From the NCBI GenBank assembly GCA_018105865.1, contig CM030862.1, positions 13,119,874 through 13,183,873 on the forward strand: 64,000 bases of DNA, in the 5' to 3' direction. The notes under the pieces are model-generated. The model was not told where the DNA came from, searched no databases, and worked only from the letters and a program-made list of their open reading frames with translations. Positions within the stretch are counted from its first letter, which is position 1. Each line of letters starts with the position of its first letter. The DNA is from Metaphire vulgaris. Lineage: Eukaryota > Annelida > Clitellata > Crassiclitellata > Megascolecidae. The position numbers and the translations under genes are program-made. Below are positions 10,878-24,192 of the stretch, piece after piece.

Positions 10878-11439
10878 ATTGTAAAATAGGTATAAAGTAT
10901 TACAGAAATTAATTTCAATTTATATGCCGCCATTACTTTGAGGTATTTTTGTAAGCAGAGACCAGGGCCAAGTGGCCCCCTGGTCCTCCTCTGATGGGGT
11001 CTGGGCCTTCGCTAGTAGACCCTTAAGTTGTTATGCGCTACTTAGAGAAATTGTTGACAAGTGTCGTGAAATAAGGCAAAAATTGTTTACCAAAATCAGA
11101 GAAAACACACTTATTTTAAATATTTTTTAGCTGCCCAAGTTCCGCTATTGGTTGACCCCAAGAAGTTGACCTTGGCATCAGGAAATAGGGAGCAACTGAC
11201 TAAGGGAGCAACTGACTAAGAGATTAGTCGGTTTCTTTAAAAGCAACGTCAATCGTCCTACCATTCAGATCAACGTAACTTCTGACGAAGCGATCGGCAA
11301 CTCTCCGATCTCGATGAATGTAATTCGCCAGGTCGTCATCCGTCATTACAAAGCTACAAGAGAAACGATTACACAATTATTACGCCGCGATTACAAAATA
11401 CGACGACGGAAACTAAGTCAAAAGATCTAATTGCGTGCG

Positions 11440-11554
<115 letters not shown>

Positions 11555-12044
11555 TAGTGTGTGTGTGGAGTCTTGCTGTCTGCCTTACGAATCCGTGGCT
11601 GGTTTGCTTTTTGCGATATAGGCCTAAAACGAATTGGACTGGAACAGCGTAAAAATCACAAATAGACATTATTGGGGGTAGATTCTGTGATCAGCCGTGG
11701 GATCTGCCAAAAACCCTCGAGAAATTTTTCGGGTGGGGTTGGGGTTGGGGGTTGGGTTAGGATGATTGCAACAGAAGCTATAGACTGGGGCTAATGCGCC
11801 AAATACACTTTGACGATAGGTTTGTTTCCGGTATTCCGGGACACGGTGAACCGAGGTTACCGCCGTGACCTCGTGACCTATTCCCTCCTCCCCTCCCTCC
11901 CCTCTGAATTCACCCACAGGTGTGCAGCCACTCACTCGGGTGTGTCGACTGCAGCGGAAGTAAGTAAGTCGATCACCGAAGAAGAAGAAGAAGAAGAAGG
12001 AGAAGAAGACCGTTTTCCGAATCCGTGGCTGATCCGGTCAGCTG

Positions 12045-12082
12045 ATCCCTCCCGGAAGCCGCGTTTTGTGCGCATGCGCGAT
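12045..12082. promoter_or_regulatory. Promoter-like ETS and NRF1 motif pair
   Basis: CCCGGAAGCC (ETS-type) at about 12050 is followed by TGCGCATGCGCG at 12069-12080. The latter fits the palindromic NRF1 consensus YGCGCAYGCGCR. Both are common in TATA-less metazoan promoters. No gene could be attached to the site. Confidence 0.3.
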
Positions 12083-13426
12083 GATCCGTACTCTCCGGAC
12101 ATCGGGAACGCTCTCGTCGTCATTAAGGAAGGCAGAAGGAATGTCGTCATTAGGACAATCGCACTGGATACGCAGAGCCGCATCGCTACTATTACTATTA
12201 TTAGTATTATTATTTTCAGTCTGAAAAGAAAACCAAACAAAGTGAACTGAATAGTATTAGTCTGTGACTGGGGGTAAAGAAGAAGGGGAATCGGACATTT
12301 TTAACCCCACCCCATCTCACCCCCACCATATTTTAAATCCTGAGATGGCTGCTACTAGTATAGTTTGTCATTGCTTTCTCCGGACCCGCGTTTAACCTTC
12401 GCAGCTTAACGCTGGCACCACGAGACTCGATCCCGTGACAGTCACCCACCCAAGTACAAGCCGCGCTCGACGTTGCTAATAATGAAACGTCTGTAAATCT
12501 TTTGAAATTCCATCGGGTCCAGTTCCATTATCAGTCGATTCTGGAATCTAGATGAGGTCGACCACTTAGAAATATTTTCCCGATAAGACGCTCTAAAAGT
12601 CAATTCTTCAAAAGTGATAAAGTCAGTTTTTTTATTCTAAGATTCGCTAAAATTCGTCAAATTCCTTGGTTCCACTTGTGAATAATTTTATAAATATTCG
12701 CGTAAATCGATATTTGAAAGTATTTTCCAAGCAATTCTTCTGAATTCTACCTTGCGTGAAAGAAACGCATATTAGGATTCAAGAATGCTTCCTTATTCCA
12801 CACAATCACGTGGCATCTGAGAAAATTAGCGTGGCTATAGCCCGATTTACCTGTGCATTAACGATGCTGTCTAAATACTGCAGCGCTAGATAAATAGATA
12901 TAAAACACCAAGATATAATCAATTTCGGAATTAGGTGTTAAAAGTCAATAAAACAAACCTGAAAGAACTTGTTTGGCGCAATTTATTTTCCCAATAACTA
13001 TCTATCAGTGATTATTTCTCGAAAATCAATTCGCACTACCGTTTATCTACGTATTGTATTGCTCAGGTATTTGTAGACCTTTTGTTGTTATTAGTATTGC
13101 TTCGAGACTATCGACGCAAAGGCCTATAGTTGCCCAAATCAGTCGATAGAGGGACAAAGAACCGGCCTCGACTCTTAAAAGTACGAAATCGTTTTCGACG
13201 ACGGCAAGCAACAGATGCAACAGAAGTTGCAACAGAAGTTGTTGCAACAGCGACAACAGCGATCCTAGCAGTCGTGTGATTAGCGCCTTGGAAAAGACCG
13301 GAGCTTTAAAGCCGTTCCCGCCAGAGGGCGGGTGGGCGGGCGGCGAATCGAACAGCCGGAGGAGGGCGGTTCACGTAGCTGCCTGGAATAGATATTCCAA
13401 CACGAACCGGAAATGAACTTTACTCG

Positions 13427-13461
<35 letters not shown>

Positions 13462-14683
13462 CAAGTTTCCCACAAGACCACTCTAATCAAACACAGAGTC
13501 CGAAGTGGATGGAGGGGAGGGGGGAGAGAGGGAAGAGGAGGAGATAGAGGGGCAGGGAGAATATGCTTCTTCCAGGAATTTCACTTATAACCAAATAAGT
13601 GGTTGAAGACGTCAGTCGCTTGTTCTTCGAAACCTACGATTTTTCTGTTCCAAATGGTATCAAGATGTCGTGCCAGGGACTTCTAATAGTTATTATCAGA
13701 TAGGATATCATTCTTATCTCAAGTTAGTCCCACATATCTTCGCCTTTCGATATCGTTATTACGCTGATAAGATCGCCTCTCTGAGATGGACAAGTTTTGC
13801 CTCTATAGACCCATGCAGCATCGAAACTATACTTCGAAGACATATCGCTCAGTGTGTGGAAGTCCCTGTTTGTGCGTGTGTGTGCGTGCGTGGGTCTGCC
13901 TGCGTTTGCATCTGATCAACATGAAGACTATGACATAGGTTCAGTCACAGGTAATGGAGAATCTAATTGATATCTATTAGTCCGCTCAAACAGTTGTTCA
14001 CGTCGTATTCATTATAACCCGTCACAGAATAATTAGCGACATAATTTCTATAAAAATACTCTGACAATTTTAACGGAGTTTTAACACCACCTGACCCCCC
14101 ATCCGCCTCTGATGTAAATCGACAACAGATTGGAACCGTAAAACCTAACACATTTACAAGGTAAATGTTCAATCAGCGGGATGTGTGCATAGACTAGATA
14201 GACCTGTCCTCCTCTCAAGGCCTATCTCGTAGTAATACATCATACATGTATATTATGGATATCATGTAATCGTGTCACCGTTGCTTGACGTCGCGTTCAT
14301 AAGTAGATTTGTCGCGGACTGACAGAATTGGCAATCCTCATGACAAACGTCAATTAACATCGATGACTGATTTTCTAATTAAGGTCATGTATGCATAACA
14401 TCTCGTCTCTCTCTCTCTCTCTCTCTCTGACGTCATCGATATCTTTCTCCTCTCATCCGTAGTCTGTGTAGGAGGTGACAGTCATGCTGCATGGCCAAGG
14501 TAGCTCCAGCCTATTTGAATGACCCAGGATTCGACGACATATTAGGTCACTTCTCGATTCTACATTCTGATTTTATAATTTGGTTAAGTTAATGGAACAT
14601 TAACAAGCATCTTACTTCTAAATTCATTTAAGGTAAAAGAAACTCTTAAAATCGCTTAAAATCCAGTAATTATTGATTATCAT

Positions 14684-14894
<211 letters not shown>

Positions 14895-16633
14895 GCTTTC
14901 TCTTGCCTAAAACAAAACAAAGCGAAACAGAGTATTTTGAAATGCTTATAGAGACGCATCTTCCGCCTGCTTGCTTCCTTGTTGTTCCACCAAACGAGAT
15001 ACAGTGAGGTCCCTGTAAGCAGAAGAGGCTACAGATTGGTCACACATCAAAAGAAGCGATTTACATTCAGTGAAGTCGAAATCTATAATTGGAATATTCT
15101 TTTCGGAATTTCCGTCTGAATTTCAAAGGGCGGCGATAAAACACCACTCGTCTATCTAGATATAGCGCCACCATCGTCAACGGAGGAGGAGGAGGAGGAC
15201 TTAATGGAAATCTGGAACACGTGACTTAGTCCCCATCGTCCTCTGTCATCTCCTCCTCCTCCTCCTCCTCCTCCTCCTCCCCCTTCTAAGCGCCTGTGTT
15301 TGCATCGTTGGCTGTGAAGGACTTGGCTTCGAAACCGTCGAGTGATCGACTAATTTGATTATCGGTCGTTGGATTTCGATGCCGAAGAAGAGGGCGACTC
15401 ACGTCCACTGGAGGAGGAGGAGGAGGAGGAGGAGGGGATACTCCTCCCACTCAGCCCCTCTTTCTTCTCTTCCTTTTCCTCTTTCCCCTCTTCCTCCTAT
15501 CTCTCCTCCTCATCCTCCTCCTCCTCCTCTTACTCCTTCTCTCCTTCTCTCCTCATGAGTGGATGCTCCTCAGACGAAACAACGACTCCTTCAGACGAGA
15601 GAGAGAGAGAGAGAGGCGATATCGGGTTTCGAAACCAACCGACGGGTACAGAAAATAAAGTGCAGACAGACAGACAGGCGAACAGACAGACAGAAAAACT
15701 GATAGCCAAACGGAAAGGCAGATAGATAGAAGGCTGGTCCAAAACTGGAATGTGGAAGAGGCAAAAGTTACAGGCAGACAGACATTGGGCAGTTTTGAGG
15801 AGGACGAAATTGTTTCGAGGCAGTTGGAGGGGAGGACCCATGAATACGGAGATGAAAGGTAAAACAATTGTAATGAGAAATTCCCAAAGCTGATTAAAAT
15901 TACGGAGTACAAAGTCTTAGTTTGAATTTAGAAGACAAACCACGAAAAATAAAAAAAAATATTATTTAATTATAGCAGAAATTTTACTAAAAACAGTGAT
16001 GTTTCCGGATTCTAGGACGTGATCTCTTACAAGGACGAGAGGAAAAAAACACAGGACAAGGACACCCTCTGTCAGACAAAAAGTCGGATAGGAAAAACAA
16101 AACACAATTATTTGAATCACAAAATTAGAAAAGCAAACCTTTTACAATCATCGGATAAAGTGGCGTTGGTCGAATTCGACGGATATGCGCTGTCCAATTC
16201 ATGCGAACAAGGTTTGCAATTGAAAATTTCTAATTTGGTTTTGACCAAACTATTGATAAGGACGAGGACTGACTCCCCTAAGGACGAGGACAAGGACAAG
16301 GAAAACCGCAGGCGGCAGTAATGGACCTTTTACAATCATCGGATAAAGGAGAGAGAGAGACGGGGGCTCAATTTGGCCAGCACGTTTAGATCTTGTAAAA
16401 CCGCAGGCGGCAGTAATGGAGGACTTATTTGGCCAGCACGTTTAGATCTCGACAATGAGGCCTACAACGGAAACTAACTAAAAGAGAGAACACAACTTGA
16501 CATCGGCGACTATTATTATAATTACAAGGCAAAGTGTCCGGGCGATTTGTTTGATTAGCTATATTTATGACAGGCGCTTGGTTGTCAGTTATCTCTTTTT
16601 AGTTGTGCATCTGACTTGTTTTTCGAGGAGGCG

Positions 16634-18640
16634 ATGGCCAGTAGGCAGTTCTTCAGAAGGAAAGGGATCGCCTGGCTTCGAATTCCCGTTACACTCGGAG
16701 GAGTGGTTAGGACCGATGCAGGGGATCCAGTTCCGCTGGAAACGTTTGCATCGGATCCGGAGGAGGAGGAGGAAGGGACACCGCCAGATGTCGTCGAGGA
16801 CTCCAGCTTCAACGCCATGGTCTCTTCGATCCAGCTGCTCCTGGCGCTGGTGACGACGTCGTTCGCCGTCACCGTGACGTCATACTTTGCGACGCGCTTT
16901 GACGCCACCGTCAGCCTCGTGACGCTGGTCGTCTTCATGAGCGTCGGTCTGGCGGTGATGGTGCTCTTCCGGGTCTACAGGGACCGCCTCCTGCTGAGCA
17001 GGCGACGCAGGAAGACCCCGGCCGAGGAGGAGGAGGAGGAGGAAGGAGGAAGACGACGACGACGTCAGCAGGGACGGCCTCGCTCTGGCGGGAATGGCGA
17101 CGTTCTACGTCACCGGGTGTCTCCTGGACACCTGTCACGTGATCGCGTCGATCAGCTGCGACTCGGTGTGGAGACGGTGTAACGACCGGTACATCTACAC
17201 GTCCTACGTGTGGGTGGTCACCTTCCACGTGCTGAGGATCGTCTACCTGGGAGGGCAGACACTGTTCTGCTTCGCCTTCAACAGAGCCACCTTCGCCGAC
17301 CGACCTGCCACCCGCTACGGTCTCGCCTTCCTTCAGGTGGCCAACCTCAGTCTCTGGTTCGACGCCCTCGTTCACGAATCGTCGCACATGTTCGACCACC
17401 GGCCGCGAATGGGCGACTTCCGCCGACGTTGCCTTGGCAACGCGACCAACGTCACCGCGGAAACGCTCGGCTGCGTCAACCATGACAACCGCCTGTACCA
17501 GATCTCTGATACGTTCATCGGCAGCACGTTTCTACCGTTTACCATCGAGTTTACGCTTTTGGTCGGCGAATACCTGATCCACCTGTATTTCCACTGCGGA
17601 GGCGCCGCCGCCACCGTCGACTCACCTGGGACCAACGCCCACCGCGGTACCTTGGAAAACCGGTACAACGAACAGGTGGTCTTACAGGAGCAGTCAGGTA
17701 TCATGACACCACCTCAGCTGAAAAGTGAAGATGAAGAAGAAGAAAAAGAAGAAAAAAAGAAGAAGAAGAACAAGAACAAGAACAAGAACAAGAACAAGAA
17801 GAAGGCGTTGTTTCTGTTTTTGAGGATGATCCTGACGTTCTCATCCAATTCAACAACAACAGCAATAACAGCGTTGAACGCCCCGTTCTTCTGTCTTGCG
17901 GCTGCTGTGTCTTTCTCGTAGTAAGTATGAACGTCGGTCTGTGCTTATTTGCACTGATGCTCAAACTGAACGTCTTGACGTACTGTCCGCTGAATGCGCA
18001 GATACTTCGGTCCTACGTTCTCGTTCTCTGGATCTCTATGTTGATAAGTATGATGGTCGGGTACTGCGTTAGCGGTACTCTTCGGTACCGATCCGATCTG
18101 CCGTACAACGGACTCGAGTACCTGCTTCTGGTGACGTCAGCCGGTCCCCTGGCGTTCGACGTGTTCACCACAATAGCCGCCACCTCCTCCTCCTCCTCCT
18201 CCTCCTCCTCCTCCTCCTACTCCGGATCGAGTCAGCACCACGCCCCCGGAGACGCTGTTTCATTCCAGGTGGATGGATTTTCCGCTCGCCAGCAGGTGAT
18301 CCTCGAGATATCGAACGCCGTCGAGGTCTACTTTCAGGCGGGATTCTGCATTTTCGCCCGGCGAATCCTGATTTCCGGTTTCGACGCCGACCTTCCGGCG
18401 AAGACGTTCCGCTGCGTCGTTCTGTTTCTCGCCGTTTCGAACGGCGCTCTGTGGCTGGTCGGCAGTCTCAGCGCCTACGAGAATTCGCAGGAGATTCAGG
18501 TAGAATACTACGGAAAGAACGAGTGGAAAATCATCACCAACATCGTCTCGCCCCTCTCCCTCTTCTACCGATTCAACAGCTGCCTTCTGCTGGCAAAAGT
18601 CCATTTCCGAATGCTCGGTCGCCATGGCAACGACACCTGA
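16634..18640 (+). CDS. OTOP: Otopetrin-like proton channel, gene 1 (two frame breaks)
   Basis: An intronless gene whose product has the otopetrin layout of two six-segment halves joined by an acidic linker. The N-half runs in one frame from MASRQFFRRKGIAWLR through segments 1-2. It then shifts by one base inside a GAG/GGA repeat (17021-17051) into the frame carrying segments 3-6. A second shift in a GAA/A-rich repeat (17729-17765) restores the original frame for segments 7-12. Diagnostic otopetrin blocks are NLSLWFDALVHESS in segment 5, SNGALWLV in segment 11 and YYGKNEW..LFYRFNS around segment 12. Start 16634 was chosen by similarity to the starts of the two neighbouring paralogs; 16616 is possible. 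The breaks may be assembly indels in low-complexity DNA or real mutations. The family call is firm. Confidence 0.82.
17021..17051 (+). repeat. GAG/GGA tract holding the first frame change of otopetrin gene 1
   Basis: Upstream coding ends ..RRRRKTPAEEE in one frame. Downstream coding, DDDDVSRDGLALAG, is in the next frame and aligns with RRDTLTLAGIA of the intact paralog. One surplus base in this tract explains the shift. Confidence 0.75.
17729..17765 (+). repeat. GAA/A-rich tract holding the second frame change of otopetrin gene 1
   Basis: Coding before the tract ends LKSEDEEEE. Coding after it continues in another frame as EEGVVSVFEDDPDVL and then segment 7. A run of seven A residues is the likely place of the indel. 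Confidence 0.7.
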
Positions 18641-18683
18641 TGACCGACGAAATCGACAGTCAGCGGCGAAAAAACTTGCAAAG

Positions 18684-18688
18684 AACAC

Positions 18689-18737
<49 letters not shown>

Positions 18738-18751
18738 GTTTTTATATATAA

Positions 18752-18801
<50 letters not shown>
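18684..18801 (+). repeat. (TTA)n and (TA)n microsatellites after otopetrin gene 1
   Basis: TTA units begin about 45 bp past the stop codon and are followed by a TA run at about 18747-18801. They are probably part of the 3' UTR or downstream flank. Confidence 0.9.
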
Positions 18802-18807
<6 letters not shown>

Positions 18808-19284
18808 AGACTTAATTTCCGAGATCTTATCGATTGTTTTAATTAAGAAGAAAAGTGCAACGACCTAAAGAATTAGAAGTCTAACTATGCCAACTTCTTT
18901 CTTACTTACTTCAAATCCAATGTGAGACTCTACTCGCCAGGGCCAGGGGCGTAGCCAGAATTCCAGAATAGGGGGCGCTTCCACATTCTTCGGCCCAAAT
19001 GTCTTGACGAGCAAAAAGGTCGTCGTCTCAAAACATCATTAAAGTCTGCTGTCTGGTGTCTCGATCTCGTCTAACTCCCCCCAAAAACTCGCTGCTTTTG
19101 GACGAATCTCACGATTGGTCCTATCCGAATAGGGGTGGGCTCCCATGCCCCTCCCGTGGCTACGCCAATGCTTCTCGCCTCTGTATGGCGTAGCCATGAT
19201 TTCAGACACATGAACCTTTGAGTAGGTTAATAATGGAGTTAAGCCGTGGTAATAAATAAAATAAATAATTAAAGGTAATTATTA

Positions 19285-19326
<42 letters not shown>

Positions 19327-19529
19327 TACTATACTGTATCTAAATGCTCTAGTCGTATTGTGATCACACAGAGACCATAGACGATATATTTATGTAATCG
19401 GGACAACTAAAATATCTGATAAAAAGTCTCCTAAACAGTTTCTATTGTATTTAAGTAGAATCTCGTGAATTTATATAGCGCTTTCGATGGTAGGTGCCGT
19501 AGCAGCTGCTTATTAGCTTATTAGCTAAT

Positions 19530-19995
19530 CTTATGACAATGGCATATTTTCTATGTTGTTTTGCCTATGGACCTCTAATTGTTTAGGCCTATAACTTTTG
19601 ATTTCTTGGAAGGAGTGACTACATTTTTGAGTTATATTGTCCAGAGGGCTAGCACCCTCTACTGAAATTGGCAGAAATTGATTGCTATCAAAATATATTT
19701 TTTAATTTCTTATGACAATGGCATTTTTCTATGTAGTTTTGCCTATGGACCTTTAGTTGTTTAGGCCTATAACTTTTGATTTCTTGAGTTATATGGTACA
19801 GTCTATAAAACCTGTAATACAAGAAACCAGCTCTCTTAAGCACCATCTTATCTCTAGATTGATTTTTTAGACATTTGACAGAGAATAGATTTATGAAAGA
19901 CTTTGTATAGTGTCGTTTCAAATGGCTCATTATTTTTCGTGGCATTTCGAAAGCTCTAGAAAAAAATTGAGACAGAATATATTGACAATTCTAGT
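19530..19995 (+). repeat. Mosaic dispersed repeat with homologs at 4.7 and 43.6 kb
   Basis: The left part contains two copies of a ~60-bp block (TTTGCCTATGGACCT) and matches 4648-4755. The right part, 19797-19975, matches 43573-43733 on the opposite strand, including TTATTTTTCGTGGCATTTCG. It is a dispersed element of unknown class. Confidence 0.65.
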
Positions 19996-20008
19996 ACGGT
20001 TTGACACA

Positions 20009-20193
20009 CATTAGCGTCGCCACGGGGGGCAAATGGGGCAACTGCCCCCCCCAAGCTGACCCCAGGCCGCCTATCAGATTCGCGCAAATCCGGTGAGAAA
20101 GTTTTTGTGGGATGGGGTGGGGTGGGGTAAAGAATCTGACATGCCAGCCCTCTTTTGCCCCCCCCCAAATAAAAATTCCTGGCGACGCCACTG
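20009..20193 (+). mobile_element. Degenerate hAT-like MITE
   Basis: The right end is CTGGCGACGCCACTG and the left end is a worn GCGTCGCCACGG, giving partial inverted termini. No convincing target duplication remains. Confidence 0.4.
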
Positions 20194-21714
20194 TTAGCTG
20201 CTAGCTGTTGGAGCAGTTAGACTGTTAAATAGTCGTTAGGCATAATAAGCTCATAAGTAGAAGAGTCAAGTAAGTGCAACTGGCAGTGAAAGTGCAAGCG
20301 ATGTTCGTCACTTATTTCTCGTTCGCGCTGGTGTAATTCAACAATTCCAGGGGCGTCAAACATACGCCTCGCAGGCCGGATGCACCCGCGAAGGCTTTTC
20401 ATCCGGCCCGCGTGTATGTGGCTGGATACAAGAAAAGAACTTTATGTTTAAGCAAAGTTACTTTATTTAAGACGTGCTAAAGAAGTATGTATGTATGTAT
20501 GTATGTATGTATGTATGTATGTATGTATGTATGTATATATATATGTATATATATACAGTATATATATATATGAAAATCGGAAAATACAATATATGAAACT
20601 CGAATTTTTTACCTACAATAGAAATGAAATAAAAATTCCTGAGCAATTTTGACACTCCTGGACTATTTCGTTGAAAACCGAAGCAGCGTCTGCGCCCATT
20701 TTGGGAGTGGGATGGAATGGGGTGGGGTGGGTGAGGGTTATCAGCCTCGGACGGTACAAGAAAGCACAACTTAAATATACTTACTTAGTATTTAAATGAT
20801 GTTGCCACTAGTAAATAAAAGTGAACCAACGCTAGTAACTGCTGCCTTCGATGATTTTATAAAAGAATTTCTGATGAAGTTTCCCGATGAGCAAATCGAA
20901 TGATCGGGATTGGGGCGCCTATGACAAAAGCGACACCTAGCGATTAGTCGGATAACTGAGCCCAATTGTCTCTGGCACAGAATAGCGCATGGCTAAGTTT
21001 GAGCAGGAACAACTTATCGCCCAGCTATTGTCAAACAGTGTCCACTTACTTCCAGGATGGGCATGCTCTCCTCTTGACTGGACAGTATAGTTACAGTCAA
21101 CATCCAGGCCCATATTTTGCATATTGGGGCCCGGGGGCATCTTTTGTAGTGTATCAAAAAGAAACGTCATCACCTCCTATATCATTCCGCAAAAAAAGGT
21201 TTCATCGTTCAGGGTTAGGGTTAGAATTAAACCCCTCTTTCCCAGCCCAGGGCCGGGGGCTGTCAACTCCGAAACACCCGCATTTTCTGCCTATTCACTT
21301 TTGCAGTGTATCTGGCAGACCGTGAATTTCACGTTCACAATTCAATTTCCGAACTCCGGGGCAGTGTGGCAGACCGTGTGACAATTTTTAGCCCATCACC
21401 CCTACCCTTACCCCTACCCCTACCGTCTACCCCGAGAAAAGTTTATCATTAGGTTTGTAAGAACCTAACAATTGGTACCCTAACCCAAATGGGGCATCTG
21501 ACCCTTCGTGCCTGCCCCCCACTACTCGTGACTATGCAAATGCGAGCAATATGTTACAGCGCTAGATAAATCGACGTTTACATTACGATTTACATGCGTC
21601 GACAGAGCTTCATCACTGATAAATTATGCCTACTTAGAGTCACCAACACACCCGAGATCCAGAAACAAAATATGATAATAATTATTAAGAAAATAAATGT
21701 CTATAGTTTCAATG

Positions 21715-21720
21715 TTTATT
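21715..21720 (-). terminator. Candidate polyadenylation signal of otopetrin gene 2
   Basis: AATAAA on the minus strand lies about 80 nt beyond the stop codon of otopetrin gene 2. Confidence 0.55.
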
Positions 21721-21796
21721 GACTGCAGTTAAGACGCGAGTCCTATCTGTAAGTAGGATAATCGAGACAGAAGAAAAAATGCACCGAGTTTTTGCA

Positions 21797-23677
21797 CTAA
21801 GTGACCTCTTCTGACAACAGAAGTTGTAACGTCTTAACGAACTGGAGGGAACTGACAAAGCGGAAGAAGGTGGACAGCGGAAATAGCAGAGTGACCTTCG
21901 TGACGCTCAGCCAATCGCTGTTGGAAAAGTACCAGCCGAATACCTCGAACTCCGTCGGTACGCTGGTACTACAGGTGAGCATCCAGGCGACGAGGTTGGC
22001 GACTGCCAGGTAGGTGACCGCCAGGCGGAAGACGGTGGCGGTCAAACAGGTGTCTTGGCGAGCGACCTTGACCCTGGCCGCGAACAGGTTGAAGACGACC
22101 TGGAAGTATACCTCAACGGCGCAGACGAGTTCACCTGCGACCAGGTAGACGCCAGGAGGTGAAGAAGAGACCGGGAAATTATTGTCATATGACGTTGTGT
22201 TGATGTTGCGGATTGGACGAAATTCGGTTATGGCGATAATAGAGAGAAATCGAACGAGAAACGGACCGCAAGAGGTCAAGAGGACCAGGTATTCGAACAC
22301 GGTGAAAGGCATTCTCCTGCTCACCTTGAACTTTGAACTCGCCAGGTATCCGGCAACAACGGCTGCCAGCATACAGACCGACTGACAGCAGGTGTAGTAT
22401 GCCAGTAATCTCTGGTACTTGGAAGGTACTGCTCCGGGAGCGTACTTTTGGCAGACGATGGCGACGAATACTGTCAGATTGGCAACGAGGAAGACGGTGA
22501 GACATGCCAGGGATAGGCGGATGGCGGAGTGGGAGCTAGAGCTAGAGCTAGCCTGGTCGGTTTCTTCTGTAAATGGAATCTCTTCTTGTTCGTCGGCGAG
22601 CGAACCTTCAGAGTCGGTGAACGAAAAACTGAGGGAATTGTCGAAGGCGCTGTTGTCCGGGTCGTATTCTTCTCCAGGGGGGTTGTTTGGGTCAGAGGTT
22701 GGGTCAAGGTCGTCGTATTCGCAAGTACTTCGATCGCGGAGGTCATGCTCTGTAGTAATCGCAGCCATTTCACTGGCACCACGATCAGTATGTTCCTCGT
22801 GGTCAGTATGCTCGACGACGAGGCGCGCACTTGGTGTCCCGGTGTGGAAGTACCAGCGAGAGAAGCTCTCTCCGACGAACAGCGCAAACTGGATGAGAAA
22901 CGGAAGGAAGACGGGACTGAGCTTCGTCTCTATCAGGACGTTCATGGTTCCGTTCTGGTTCACGCAGCTCAGTTCGTGCCGCGTCAAGTTCGACCGGTTG
23001 CCGCCGCTCCGACAACCGGAAGCGAAAGCGTCCTGGTACAGAGGACTGTTGAACCTGTCCGACGACTCGTGAACGAAGGCGTCGAACCAGAGACTGACGT
23101 TCACCGCCTGCATGAACGCGATCGCGTAGCGAGTGCAGACCGTTCGTCGGAACAGCGAACGCTTGAAGCTGATGCAGAGAAACGTCTCTCCCCCCAAATA
23201 CGCGATTCGTACCACGTGATACACGACGACGATGACGTAGGCGCCGTACGTGTAGCGGTCGACGCACGCCCTAAAGACCGCGTCACACTTGACGTAGGAG
23301 ATGACGTGGAAGATGTCGAGCAATGACGCCAGAACGAAGAACATGGCGATCCCGGCCAGCGTCAAGGTGTCACGCCGCCTCGAGTCGTGCATGACGGGCG
23401 ACTGAAGAAAGCGACTCCGGTTGACGGCGAAAACGGACATGACGCTAAGACCGATCAGCATGTACGTGACGAGCGTCATCAGGCAGATGACGTCATCGAA
23501 CTGCGGCGACGCGACCGACGCGATAGACAGCGCCGTTGCCATGACGACCGTAACGACGAACGTTAAGATGGCGGATATCGATCCGTCGTAGTCGGCGCTT
23601 CCGGCGGTCGTTTCCTCTTCCGGTTTCGTGTCCGAGATGTTGCCGAAGGTGAAAGCGATCCGTAGGAAGGAGGACAT
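21797..23677 (-). CDS. OTOP: Otopetrin-like proton channel, gene 2 (intact)
   Basis: A single uninterrupted frame of 626 codons without introns. Predicted membrane segments lie near residues 35-54, 61-84, 105-128, 145-170, 185-205, 253-277, 384-408, 422-446, 459-483, 510-536, 549-571 and 591-617. That is two halves of six joined by a ~105-residue acidic, Ser-rich linker. Otopetrins form dimeric proton-selective channels with exactly this 6+6 plan. Segment 5 carries NVSLWFDAFVHES, whose Glu204 fits the conserved acidic residue of the family. The segment 5-6 loop has Cys and N-glycosylation sequons, such as NRS at 227. The end of segment 12 (FFRFVSS) corresponds to the family's FYR.HS. It lies tail-to-tail with gene 1 and head-to-head with gene 3. 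Confidence 0.88.
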   Translation of the reverse strand: MSSFLRIAFTFGNISDTKPEEETTAGSADYDGSISAILTFVVTVVMATALSIASVASPQFDDVICLMTLVTYMLIGLSVMSVFAVNRSRFLQSPVMHDSRRRDTLTLAGIAMFFVLASLLDIFHVISYVKCDAVFRACVDRYTYGAYVIVVVYHVVRIAYLGGETFLCISFKRSLFRRTVCTRYAIAFMQAVNVSLWFDAFVHESSDRFNSPLYQDAFASGCRSGGNRSNLTRHELSCVNQNGTMNVLIETKLSPVFLPFLIQFALFVGESFSRWYFHTGTPSARLVVEHTDHEEHTDRGASEMAAITTEHDLRDRSTCEYDDLDPTSDPNNPPGEEYDPDNSAFDNSLSFSFTDSEGSLADEQEEIPFTEETDQASSSSSSHSAIRLSLACLTVFLVANLTVFVAIVCQKYAPGAVPSKYQRLLAYYTCCQSVCMLAAVVAGYLASSKFKVSRRMPFTVFEYLVLLTSCGPFLVRFLSIIAITEFRPIRNINTTSYDNNFPVSSSPPGVYLVAGELVCAVEVYFQVVFNLFAARVKVARQDTCLTATVFRLAVTYLAVANLVAWMLTCSTSVPTEFEVFGWYFSNSDWLSVTKVTLLFPLSTFFRFVSSLQFVKTLQLLLSEEVT

Positions 23678-24009
23678 GTTCGACCGCCGAAGGATGAATT
23701 ACAGACGCACAGACGCTGCAACCGATGGCTGCCGAGGAGAACAGCTCTAATCCGACCTGTCAATCACCAGTTTCCACATTTCTATTTCCGGTTCCGGTAT
23801 TCTGAAGTGAGATAACAGCGGCGACGACGATCAGAATATTTCGATAGAGGGAGTTGTTTCTGTTTTCAGACTTTAACGTTCAACAAACACTCTGCTACTG
23901 ATGAACAGCCGACGTGAACAGCAGTTCGATGTTTTGCTTTTAGCTGTCTATGATTAATCTAAGCGCGGTTGAATAAGTATTAGACAGGACAAATTATTCT
24001 GACAGAGAG

Positions 24010-24192
<183 letters not shown>

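Larger units (their letters stand above)
18641..21714. other. Intergenic between otopetrin genes 1 and 2
   Basis: No gene. It contains a degenerate family B hAT remnant (about 18944-19170), a mosaic dispersed repeat (19530-19995), a hAT-like element with worn ends (about 20009-20193) and a GTAT/TA repeat (20487-20570). Both otopetrin genes 1 and 2 end into this spacer. Confidence 0.5.

Noticed and set aside
12034..12240. Idea that the GA/GAT/CTT runs form CRISPR-like arrays
   Set aside because: They are plain microsatellites with no spacers; CRISPR arrays are not expected in animal DNA.
11810..12250. 146-codon plus-strand open frame
   Set aside because: It contains a GAA-repeat acid run and no recognisable domain. 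It has no paralog in the window, and its composition fits chance extension through low-complexity DNA.
21210..21430. Telomere-like GGGTTA and CCCTAC units
   Set aside because: Only two or three irregular units on each side, too few to call an interstitial telomere block.
22529..23326. 265-codon plus-strand frame opposite otopetrin gene 2
   Set aside because: It is a shadow frame of the minus-strand gene; it is Arg/Val-rich with no domain and no homologous counterpart in the other otopetrin genes.
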